A stretch of DNA of 64,000 nt from Anolis sagrei. Taxonomy: Eukaryota > Chordata > Lepidosauria > Squamata > Anolidae. A model generated the notes under the pieces. It made no database searches. It was given only the letters and a program-made list of their open reading frames with translations, and was not told where the DNA came from. Positions within the stretch are counted from its first letter, which is position 1. Every line of letters begins with the position of its first letter. The position numbers and the translations under genes were made by a program. The stretch spans positions 188,501 through 252,500 of the forward strand of contig NC_090034.1 of assembly GCF_037176765.1 (NCBI RefSeq), in the 5' to 3' direction. Shown here piece after piece: positions 22,691 to 35,400 of this stretch.

Positions 22691-24643
22691 GATACCTAGC
22701 TGATTGGAGTTTCTAGCAGGTGAGATAAAGCAGGTATAACAACAACAACTGTGCCCGTACCTTGGGAAGTCTGACTTGGCCACGGTGGTCCACGCTTTGG
22801 TTACATCCCGTTTAGACTACTGCAACGCTCTCTACGTGGGGTTGCCTCTGAAGACTGCAGCCAGACTACTAACGGGTGCTGGGTCCAGGGAGCACACCAC
22901 TCACTCCGCTGTTACGCCAGCTCCACTGGCTGCCAATTCGCTTCCGAGCACAATTCAAAGTGCTGGTGTTGACCTAGAAAGCCCTAAACGACTCTGGCCC
23001 AGTTTACCTCTCTGAACGTATTATCCCCTACGAACCATCAAGATGATTAAGATCGTCTGGAGAGGCCCTGCTCTCGGTCCCACCGGCCTCGCAAGCGTGT
23101 CTGGTGGGGACGAGGGACAGAGCCTTCTCGGTGGTGGCCCCGCAACTCTGGAACTCTCTCCCACTGGAGGTCAGAACCGCCCCTTCTATCCTGACATTTA
23201 GGAAACAGGTGAAGACGTGGTTATGGAGACAGGCTTTCGATGAGTGAGCCAACACCCTGAGATATGGATGGAAGATGATGTATAATCGATTTTAGTGTGA
23301 CGCCTGACCATTGTAGTTATTGATTGTAATGGCTGTTTTAATGTTTTACTGTAATATGTATTATGATGTTTTTATTGATTGTCTGTGATATTATGGTTGG
23401 AAACCGGTCTGAGCCGGTATACAAAACTTTTAAATAAATAATTTTTTTTAAAAAAGGAACGTGCGCTGTTTGTTTACCTGGCCCAACGCCTCCTCCGCAC
23501 AAAGTCCTTCATAGTCTTGTGTCCGTGGTAAGAGCTGCCGGAATAAGAGGAAACACAACATTGAGTCTGATCTGCGAAACAAGGCCATGCCGGCAAGAGG
23601 GGCGGAAATGCCCTCCGAACGAGAGGGGAAGGCCGTGTTCCTTACGCGGGGAAGTCGGCCGCGTACTGCCAGCCTTCGCGGTCCGTTCCACCGGAAATGC
23701 TGAAATCCACGAACCAGTCGGAAACCTGGAAGAGGAAGAAAGGGAGGAAGGGCTTCAGGAATAAGGAAATGGGGCTGAAAGCAGGGACTCCCCACCAAAC
23801 ACACACACACACACATTTATGTATACACACATATGCACATACACATGTGCACATACATTACACACATATAAGTATGCATATACACACATACACATAGGTA
23901 CACAAGCACATATACATACATTTGTATATCTATACATATAAACACATATACAAACACACACATATATACATACACACACACAAATATCTGCACACACTCC
24001 CTAGGGATGCCTTAAGTCAAGGGCCCCAAAGCGAAGGCCTGAGGTCTGTTTGTATCTTGAAGACTTATTTATATATTTGTTTGTTTGTTTGTTTATTTAC
24101 CCTGTTTATATACCACCTTCCTCAGCCTGGAGGTGACTTGCCTTTAGGCATTTATATTATATTATGTTATGTTGTGTTGTGATGTGTTATGTGTTGTGTT
24201 ATGTTATGTGATGTTATATGATGTTATGTTTTATGTTATGTGTTATGTTTGATGTGATGTTTGATGTGATGTGATGTTGTGTTATTGGCTGGAATTACAC
24301 TTCAGAGATGCCCCTGTTCCGACTTGCATACAGACTCAACTTCAGAACGGACCTGCAGGCTGATCTTGTTTGCAACTTGGGGACTTGCCTTTATGCAAAT
24401 GTTATATTCCATTATATTATGTTGTGTTAATATTATATTATGTCTTTGGCTGGAGGCACACTTGGGAAAAGTCCGACTGGCATGCAGATTCAACACGAAA
24501 TGCCTCCTTGGCCTGTGTGGCAAAGGGACCCCGTCTGTCCTCACCCAGGACCACTGCGGGGAGGGGGGCTTGGTGTTGCCCTTGGTGCACTCCTGCAGCC
24601 CCGAGGCATCGCTCCACATGTACCGGTCCGTGGGGAGGCCCCT

Positions 24644-24681
<38 letters not shown>

Positions 24682-27600
24682 CACGTTGGGACCTGCCACA
24701 TCCTGCACAAGTCTGCAGTCCTCAATGAGGAAGCTGGAAAGCCCTTCTTCCTCCGATTGGCCTCCCTGCCTGCCTGTCACTTTGGCGTCCCCGCCCCTCC
24801 CCTCGTTAGGCTGACACTCCCCAGGGACACACCCCCTTTTATTCAAATGTGTCCCTAGCCTCTCCTCGAAGCCACTGACCCTCCTCAGGGACACGCCCCC
24901 TTTTATTCAAATCCTCCCACTCCCTCCCCCAATCCCCTCCTTCTTGTTAGACTAATGCTCCTCAGGGACACGCCCCTTTTTATTCAAATGCCCCCCATCC
25001 TCTCCTCCAATCCCTTCTCAGGGACACGCCCCTTTTTATTCAAATCCCTCCCTTTTCCCCTCCTCCAATCCCCTTCGTCTTCTTCTGAGACTGACACTCC
25101 TTAAGGACACGCCCCTTTCCTGAGCCCTCCCCCTGTGAGCGTGGAGAGGGGCCAGGTGTCTGCTGGGAGCCCATGACCTCCCTATAGAGAGAGAGAGAGA
25201 GAAATTGGGGTTCTCCCAGCAGAGTCTCCCAAAGGGCAGAACGTGGGAGTCCGCTTTCCATTTCGGGCTGCTCCTCACCTGCTGCTGTAGCCGGAGACCG
25301 GGTTCCATCGCTGGTTCTCGTAGATGTAGACGCACTTCACGTCCGACTGCGCGTGCATGTGCTCCCCGCTGCCGGCCAGACCTGCCAAGTATAGCATGGT
25401 ACAGTATATTATGTTATATGAGGGCCATCTTCTTACCTCAAACTAGCTGTACCTGCCACACATTGCTTCCCTCCCTCTTCCTCTCCTCCTTCCTTTCTCT
25501 CCTTCCTTCCCTCCCTTTTCCCTTCCTTTTCTTTCCCTTCCCCTTTCCCCTTTTCTTCCTTCTCTACCTCTTCTTGGACTGCAGCTCCCAGCACTCCTCC
25601 CAATCTATCGATCTACCCACCTACCCTGTCTATCTATCTCTATCTCTCTCTCTCTCTATCTCAAGGGTCCTCGAACTTTGTGAACCGAGGGCCAGTCACA
25701 GTCCCTCAAACTGTTGGAGGGCCGGATTATAATTTGAAAAAAAAATGAATGGATTCCTCTGCACACTGATGCACATCTCTCATTTGTAGTGCCAAAAAAC
25801 ACTTAAAAACAATACAATAATTAAAAGAAGAACCATTTTAACACATATAAACTTGTATTGTCGAAGGCTTTCATGGCTGGAATCACTAGGTTCTTGTGGG
25901 GGGTTTTTTTGGGCTATAGAGCCATGTTCTAGAGGCATTTCTCCTGACGTCAGGAGAAAAGCCTCTAGAACATGGCCCTATAGCCCGAAAAAAACCCCCA
26001 CAAGAACCTAAATATAAACTGATTAGTATTTCAGTGGGAAGTGTGGGCCTGCTTTTGGCTGATGGGATACGATTGTTGTTGTTGTTGTTGTGTGCTTTCA
26101 AGTCGTTTCAGGCTTAGGTTGACCCTGAGCAAGGGCCAGGTAAATGACCTTGGAGGGCTGCATCCGGCCCCCAGGCCGTAGTTTGAGGACCCCTGGGGTA
26201 GAGGATGGCTGGGAATTGCAGTCCAGGGATAGGAAATGGGAAATATGCCGGGATGGGGACGCTCTCAAGGAAATCCAAGGAGAAGGCAGCTTGCGTCTTG
26301 GAAGCAGCGCCTGTGGATCCCCCTCCTCAATTAGAGGGCCTGGCCTGGGGGATTCTGGGAGCTGTAGTCCGGAAGAAAGTGTGGATGAACTACTGTGTGT
26401 TTTGTTTGCTGGGGGAGTTATTTTTGCGCATGCGCAGTAGCGTCTTTTGGGTTTTTTTTTTTTAGCTTTATAAGTCCCTTCTGTTATGTTTTTCAATGTT
26501 TTTCTGAGTGATGGTCACTCGTTGGCCTGACAGGTGTCGTGTGTCCAAATTTGGTGTCAATTCGTCCAGAGGTTTTTGAGTTATGCTAATCCCACAAACT
26601 AACATGACATTTTTATTTATATTGATATCAATATAATTGCATTTTTGGAAGGTTAAGAGGAGAGATATTTTGGGAGAGGCGGCCCGTCTGACCTGAGAAG
26701 GAGCTCCCTCCGCCTCCGCCTCCGCCTCCTCCTCCGGTGTAGACCCAGGCGGTGTGGTCGTAGCCAAGGCCCCAGGCGACGCCGCGGGTGTTGCTCTCCA
26801 CCAGGCGCAGGTGACCCCCCACCTGGCGCCAGAACCTGCCGAGGAGGAACCACCGCCCCGTCAGGAAAACACCGCCACCACCGCCCACCCGCCCTCCCTC
26901 ACACAAGAGTCCTCGCACCCCCTTGGCGCCTCACACAATGCATCGTGGTTGGGCGAGGGCGCTTATCAACAAAAGACCCTCCCCATCATCGTATAGCGGA
27001 GGAGCTCATGAGCAGCGGGGTGGCCCCCCACCAGGCGCCCAAAGGGAGAGGAAGAACAAACACACACAGACCAGGGGGGTCTCGCCCATAGGAGGCTTCT
27101 CCTATGGAATAATATGGTTGCACTCTCTCTACAACATGGTGGAGCCTTCCCACAGGCTTCTCTCACACAGAGGTTCGCCTCTCTCTCCTCAGGACGACAC
27201 TCGCTTTGGCCCACTGGCTCTCACGGGCTTCGGCCTGCTCACTCTTTCAGGGCTTGGCTCACACTATTCAAGCTTGCTCAATGCACCATTAGCATGGGCT
27301 TCACACAAACCCACAGTCGGCCAGTGTTTCCGGCTGCGAACGCCTTCCTTTGGCAAAGCCTGCTTACATCTGGTCGCAGGGGGCGGGGCGGGCGGGGTCC
27401 TCCAGGTGCAGGCTGGGCTCGCAGGCGAAGACGTCTCCCTTGCAGGTGAGCGACCAAATGGCGCGGCGGGAAGGGGGGCCCTGCAGGCGACGCCCCTCGC
27501 AGCACGAGGCGCTCAAGACGGACAGCTGCCGGCGGGAAGGCGGGCGGGAAGGCGGGCGGGAAGGCGGGTGGTCAGCAAGGGAGGCCGGCCAGGCCAGGTC

Positions 27601-28819
27601 AAGCCAGGTGCAACGAAGGCCCATTCGCAGACACGGAGGGCGGGCAGAACAGCGGGGACGGACAAGGCAACAGAAGAAGAAGAACAAGAGTCTATTTGGA
27701 GGCATCGTGATAATATTACTGTAATAAATACAATAATAATAGAATAATGAAAATGTTAATAATAATAATAATAATAAATGTCTGTTTGGAGGTGTAGAGA
27801 TGTGTTTATTATAAAGTGTTATTTATAATGTGTTTAAACTGTATTTATAATGTTTATTATAAAGTGTTATTTATAATGTGTTTAAAACTGTATTTGTGGT
27901 TTACATTTGTTGCCATGGCCTAGCTGTGAGGGATAGGTTGCCATGGTGACAAGACAAGGCAGCAGAGGAGGTGGGCGGAGCTAAAGGAGTAAAAGGTTGG
28001 AAAGTGGCAGTTAAGCTCCAGTCCGGTGGAGGAGACCCGGAGAAGAGCAGAGCCAGTTAAGGGCTCTGGGAAATAGCAGAGTCAAGAAAGGACTCTGGGG
28101 GAAAGTAGTTTAGTCCGGTGGAAGAGACCCGGGGAAGAGGAGAGCCAGTTAGGGCTCTGTTGTGAAGCTGTGAGAATTCAGTAGTTCCTAGAATTTGTGA
28201 ATATTTCTTCAGCAAGAGAGCTGAAGGTGTTACCTTGTTAGATTGCTTAGGTTAAAGGAATCTAACAGAGGGGGGTTTTCAGGATTGCCAGTAAGGAAAG
28301 ACTGGTGATCAGTGGTTTGTTCCGAGTATAGGGCAAACCGTGTGGATATTCACAATAGGGAACTCTGACATAGTATAAGCACTTCACTAAAGAAGGAGTT
28401 TGTAGATTTGTAACATTCAGAAGCCTGAAAGTATCTCAAACCAGCCATTTTGTAACATCAAGCCTTGTGCCAAGTTCAAACTCTCAAAACTGCAACAATT
28501 ACGTTCTGTTAACAATAAAACTTGTTCTCTTTGTATTTCAAACCTGCCTCCTCCATTGCTGTTATGCTTGGTGCATTCCACACTACCAAAATCACCTCAC
28601 AACCCAACTAAAGATAAACAGAGACATAAACCAGCGTCTCTAAACATATTGGTGGCAGCTTAATAGATATTTGAAAGAAGGTTCCTCACAGAATATTGGT
28701 GGCATTAAAGAAGATTAATGCTTCCTCACATAATTTTTGGTGGCATCTAGTGAGATTAGCACTGCTTCTTTACATTTTTGGTTGACAAGCGGTGGGATTA
28801 ACGCTTCGTTACAGGAGGC

Positions 28820-28857
<38 letters not shown>

Positions 28858-31800
28858 CTGGAGGCATAATAATAATATGATAATAATAAATGTCTGTTTG
28901 GAGGAATAATAATAATAAAATTTGGAGGCATAATCATAATATTAATATAACTAACATTATTACTATTACTATCAGTTCCATGGGGTTTTTTTGGGGGGAA
29001 CAGGGTGTTGTGCAGTCCTATCAAGACGTTGACACGTTGGCCATTTCAGCCATGCCTCCGGCCTGTGGGCCGTCTTACCCAGTCGCGCATCTCCTGCTCG
29101 GTGGTGGCGGCCAGTCGGACGGGCCAGCGCTGCTTGGTCCTTTCCGGCGTGTAGAGCGCGAAGGAGTGCTTGGCCTCGTTCAGGATCTCCACCAGGATGG
29201 TGACCTCGTTCAGGAACACGTGGATGTACTGGCAAAAACACACGAATACAGGCAGACTGTCAGGGATCTAGGTACTGTTGAAGGCTGTCATGGCTGGAAT
29301 CACAGGGCTGTTGCGTGTTTTCCGGGCTGTCTGGCCATGTTCCAGAAGCATTCACCCACATCTCTGGCAGGCATCCTCAGAGGTTGTGAGGTCTGCTGAA
29401 AGCTAGGCAAGTGGGGTTTATATCCCTGTGGAATGATGTCCAGGGAGGGAGAAAGAACTCAAGAAACAATCAGGGTCAGCTAATCAAAGGATTCCCCCAG
29501 GCAGTAAGAAGCCACACCTTAAAACTGCAAGGCCATTAAATGGATTATTCCACAGGTATAGGAACCCCGTTTTCCTAGTTTCCAACAGACCTCAATGTGC
29601 CGTCGCGCTTGGGGGCTATGATGGCACACCAGGAAGATCTAAAGAGAAACCTAAATGTGTCTGGCTATTTTCCCAGTGACCATCGGTATGCCCTAATTAC
29701 TATAATTCCCCCAAGATAAAACTCTATAAACAAGATTAAGTTTAACCAAATTGAGTTTACTAAACAAACAAGATGAATTACAACAATGTACAAAGGTGAA
29801 GATTGATTATGATGGTATAACTCTGAGGTAAATATAACTATACACTATGGGGGATGATGTAACTATCTACCTATGACAAATATTATCTATCCTTTATTAC
29901 ATATATTATCTATAAACTATCTATCTAACTATCTATAACTATTCTATGGCAAATACAACTATCTACGAACTATCTATTATAAACTTTAGGGCAAATACAA
30001 ACTATCTATCTATAAACTCTAAGGCAAATACATGATTAGGATGGCCTGTTCAAATTGCTAGGCCAGACCAGACACTTATCTGGCAACTGTCTATAAACTA
30101 TGATCAAAAAGAATGGAGCCAAAAAGTCTTCTTTCACCAGGCTCTGAGGCAGAATGGGCTGAACCAAAGAGCTCGGCCTATAGGGGGAGCCTAAGCTCCT
30201 ACTCTAAACTCTAGTAGAATGGAACAGTCCAAGAAAGCAAACAGGGAAATGCTAGACCGAGACTTCACAGGGGCTATTATTCTCAATAAAGGAGGGATGG
30301 ACGTGGCACCTTTCCCCCAGGGGATTGCCTCTTGCCCTCCTATAGGAAACTGGAACTCCCAAAAACCCAAAATGCTGTAAACAACTCAAAATAGGTGTTA
30401 TTGATCTCAAAGAGTTAGTTCTTTAAAGCAATGAGTTGGAAACTTTAGAGGGGTGAAGAAAAACCTACATTACAGTCTCAATTAGTCCTGGGTCCAAGGG
30501 GTTTGAAGCTGAGAAGCCTCACCAGGTTTCCTCTTCCTCAATGGCTGCGAATGCCGGAGCAAACCACAACCCCAGTTCAGATGGCCTATGTTTTGAAGAC
30601 TCAGGATCTTCCTCTGGTGCCAAAAGAACCGGCTCGAAGGTGCCTGGGTCTCCTCAATAATTGTCCAGGACGATCTGGACATAAAGCATGAACCCCAAGG
30701 GTTATAAACCTCAGAACTGGGGCTAAGAGGTAACTTAAATCAGGGTCCTTTAGAGTCAGGTCTCTTACTCACGTCCATCTGGTACGAACTCTGATGGCAG
30801 AATGAAGAAGAAAAAGGAAGCTTTCCCCTCTTGCAGGAAGAGGTGGAGCCAAACAGTACTGATTGACAGCTACAAGCAACCAATCCATACAACTATACAT
30901 AAGCAGTGTAAAAAGGGGCAGGATTAAGCATGAAACAACAGTTTAAACCTTGCAACTAACAGTTCTACACATAGGTGGCGCCACTCGCGCCGTCACACTC
31001 AACCTCTGAGGATGCCTCCTATACATGCAGGCGAAACGTCAGGGGAGAATGCTTCTGAACATGGCCAGACAGCCCAGAAAAGACACAGCAACCCAGTGTC
31101 AGGAATCAACCAGACATCATAAATCCTCTCCGTGACACCCTGAGGCTAGCAGATGGAGGAGGAGACCACGTTATGGAATCTGTGGAGCAACCGGTGGGGG
31201 AAGTGGGTGTGAAACTCAGAGGCGAGGGAAGCACACTAGTCGCGCCTTTCTTTTCTGTAGAGGTGAAAGCAATTGCAGCCAGGTCCAACAACGCTATCTT
31301 GCAAGTGGTTTTATTTTTGATTTGGATCCTACACTGCGGCACTGGCGCACACATGCACACATGCACATCCTAAACCCATGGTCATTGTAACAATGTAAAC
31401 ATAGACGACAGCACATGTGCACGTTCCCTCAGACTTCCCCGGGACAGCGGGATAAAAAACATAGTACACACCACATTTCATTGCATAATAGTCAATAGAT
31501 TTTGTATTCCAGGGGGTGCGACTATTATGCAATGAAAATAAAGCTGGCCTTTGCTCCAAAGACCCTCCAAATGGCCTGAATTCCACTGACCAAAACAGCG
31601 GGTGAGACTATTATGCAATGAAAATAATTCTGGGCTTTGCTCCAAACTTCCTCCAAATGGCCTGAATTCCACTAAGCAAAAGAAAGGGGAGGTTGCAAAT
31701 ATTATGCAATGAGAAAACCCTGCCTTTGGCCCTGAACTGCCTCCCACTGGCCTGATCCCGGCAAGGCATGTTCAGCAGGGGTTGCCTTTGCCGGCCTCTT

Positions 31801-32414
31801 TGCCGGACGCCCTTACCTTCTTCTCCTCGAAGTGCATGTAGTAGACGAAGAGGATGCTGTCGCGCGCCCCGTCGTGGCCGGTGAACTGCTCCAGCGCCAC
31901 ACGCACGTCCACCCACTTGTAGGGCTTCCAGCTCCGCCACCACTGCAGGGTGCCCGTCTTGACCCAGACGGACTGGAAGGGGGGGCGGAAAAGAGGGATA
32001 GGGAGGGCACTCTGGGAATGCCTCCCTTTAGCCATCCATCCATCCATCAATCAATCAATCAATCAATCAATCACCAGCAGGCTTATTGTGTCCGGATCCA
32101 TGAGAACTAATTCCAAGTTTGGCAAAACAAAAGGTGATCCGCAAAAGGAGGCAAAATGACACCTGCCATTTCATCTATATCTGTTTGTCTGTCTATCTAT
32201 CTATCTATCTGTCTGTCTATCTATCCACCCACCCATCCATCCAATATCCCCATTGATTACTTTAGCTTCAGAGGCCCTTGAAGGGCATTCCCCCATCCTT
32301 CTATCCTTCCTTCCACCCTTTGATCCATCCACCCTTCCATCCATCCATCCATCCATCCATCCATCCATCCATTTTGCCTCCGTGAAAGGAGGAAAAATGA
32401 CACCTGCCATTTCT

Positions 32415-32452
<38 letters not shown>

Positions 32453-35400
32453 CATCCATCCATCCATCCATCCACCCTTCCTTCCTTCCTTCCTTCCTTC
32501 CTTCCTTCCTTCCTTCCAATATCGCCATTGATTACTTTGGCTTCAGAGGCCATCCATTCTTCACTCCACCCTTCATTCCTTCCTTCCTTCCTTCCACCCA
32601 TCACTCCCTTTCCCTATCCTTCCCCCCCCCCCCCCCCCCACCTCACCTGCTGGACGGCCTGCTCGTAGTGCTGGAAGTCCTCCGTCTCCCTGCGCGTCCG
32701 TTCGGAGAGCTGCTGCAGGATCTGCTTGCGCCAGGCGGCCGTCTGCGCCGGAGAAAAGGAGAGCGAGAGCGAGGGGGACGCCGAGGCCGAGGAGGAGGAA
32801 GAGGCCGAGGAGGACGTCAGGGCTGCAGCAAGAGAAAGGAGGCGGCGGCTGTTGGGGTTCAGCCTCCGTGTGAGCCTGGCCCTGATTCTATGGTTGTATT
32901 TCCTGATGCAACTGAACAGGCTACTGAACATGTCTTTTTCCCTGATGGTTTGGAAACCGTTGATTCTGAGGGCAGTGGCTGGGAAAGTGAAACTACACAT
33001 CCTGATGAGGATGTTTCAGAATCAAGCGGTGATAACTCTCCAGAGGAGTTAACACCTGCCTTTTTTTTAATGAGGATAGAAGAAGGCAGATTTGGGGAAA
33101 CAGGAGTGAATCACAGAGTCTGCGAAGGTCAAGTAGATTAAAGCAGAAGGAGGCTTAACGCAAAACGATGCTCGTAACTCAAAGCAAACCCAGACCGAGT
33201 GTCAGCTCTTAACTCAAAACGATACTCGCAACTCAAAGCAAAACCAGGCAGAGTATCAGCTCTTAACTCAAAATGATGCTCATAGCTCAAAGCTAAACCA
33301 GACCGAGTGTCAGCTCCCAACTCAAAACAATGCTAGTAACTCAAAGTTAAACCCAGACCGAGTGACAGCTCTCAACTCAAAATGATGCTCGTAACTCAAA
33401 GCCAAACCCAGGCCAAGTGTCAGCTCTTAACTCAAAGCTGGGGCCGTCGTAAGTCGCTGTCCCATTGTATAACGAAAAGGAATCTTTCCTACCTGACTGT
33501 GCCGTGAACCACTTTGGGGGGCCGTGCGGCTCCACCAGGCAGGCCCCGCCAGAGACCCAGGCCCACAGCGGGTGCTCGTCGGTGACTAAGGGGTCTTCCA
33601 TGCCGACGGACAAGCCCCCGAAGGAGCACAGGCTGCTCGTTTCCGCCAGGGCGTTGCTGGCGGGCGGGGGCTTCCCGGCCTCCTTGAGATCGATGTTGCT
33701 CCACCGCAGCTCGGCCGGAGGCGACTCAGGCTCTGAGGCCGCGGGTTCTTCTGCGGGGGGGTCTTCGAGGCTCTTCTCCAGGGCGGGAGGCGTTTCGGCG
33801 AGAGGGGAGACCACCGGGCAGGCCGCTGCGCCTTCCTCGCCACGGCCGTCCTCTCCGCTCGCAGCAGCAGCAGCAACAGCGGCGCCCTCGAGGTCGGGGG
33901 GACGCGCCCCGTCTGGGAGGATCGCGGAGGCGGATTGTTCTCTGATGTCATCCGTGAAAAAGCAGCCGGCACTTGGGAGAGAGAACGGGAAGGAAGGAAG
34001 GAAGGGCGGGGAAACCATTACTATAGCATTATATTCATTGCTATATTATTATAATACATTATATGAATATATTATAATTATATTTATTTATGCCCCGCTG
34101 TGTGGCTGTGTATCTGTTGTTGTTGTTCTGGTTTCCATTTCTGCCCCACTTTGTCTCTCTCTCCCAAAGAAGACTCAACGTGGTCAACCCTCCCCAAACC
34201 AGGCCTGTGTGCACAGTTGGCCATGTTGGGTGTGTGGGCCAAGTTTGGTCCAGATCTGTTGTCAGCTGGATTCAGTGCTCTCTGGATAAGGGTGAACTAT
34301 AACTTATTACGGTATATTGTTGTAAGCCCGGTGTGCGTGTGTTAAAGAAAGCCTAACAGAAAAGCCTTGCAAAGCGTGAATGATTAACTGCAGCTGCAAA
34401 ACTAGCTCAGCTAAGCAAGGCTAGGCCACACCTTTTGAATGTAACAGTTTTTTGAGGCTTTTGCAAACGGTTAGCAGTTGGAAGTTTGATTTGCTGGAGA
34501 GCAGGTGCAAGAAGCTTATGCTATGGTGAAGTAACCATGTTTTATTTTGTTATGCTCTATGATTTCTAACACAGAAGATTTATTCTGTATTACTTACAGA
34601 GACTATGTAAGTGTGCCAAGCTGTTTTATTTTCAACTCTACAACCAAGAGTAAAGCTCTACTGTTTTATTTCTTCTGACTGGTCTGGGTCTTTGGCATTG
34701 GGTTTCGGACATGTTGGACATTGCTACTGTGCAACAAATTGATTCTGCGCAACACAACTCCCATATGCCAAGGCCAGTCACCCAAATCCTGCCAGTATTT
34801 ACAGTATTTGCGCCATGTTGGGTGTGTGTGCCAAGCGTGGGTTGAGTGCTCTCGGGATGCAGGTGAACTACACTTCCCAAAATCAAGGTCATTTCCCTCA
34901 AAACCCTGCAGTGTGTGCAGTTGGTCTTTGCTATGTGCCGTAGGAAAGTGTAGGAAAGGGTTAAGGGTCAGGCAGTGGGCGGGGTCATGTAAATTCCACA
35001 CAAGGAACCCTGGGATGCCTGCCTGTGGGGGGGGGGGCACACATCAAGTCTGGGGTGAAATTCTCCCCCAATGAAAGCATTCCTGGGTGGTGGGCAGTGT
35101 GGTGCTTGGGGAGGACGTGGGCGGCGTTTGGGCTGCACGTTAGTTCATGGCGGCCACTCTATCTTGCAATGGCAGTGGGGGGGGGGGCACTGTGTAAGTG
35201 GACACCTCCGCCACAGACACACATCATTATAATATTATAATAATAATTAATATTTATTTCTTTATATCCTGCTTTAACTTTCCTCAAGTGTTGTTGTTGT
35301 TGTTGTTGTTGTCCTGCTTTATCTCTCCCGAAGGAACTCACAGCAGCTGTGTATCCATTACTGGTATTGCAATATTTATTATTATTATTATTATTATCGA

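Noticed and set aside
33165-33450. CRISPR-like regular repeats
   Set aside because: Repeats are diverged and contiguous without unique spacers, in vertebrate DNA; it is a minisatellite.
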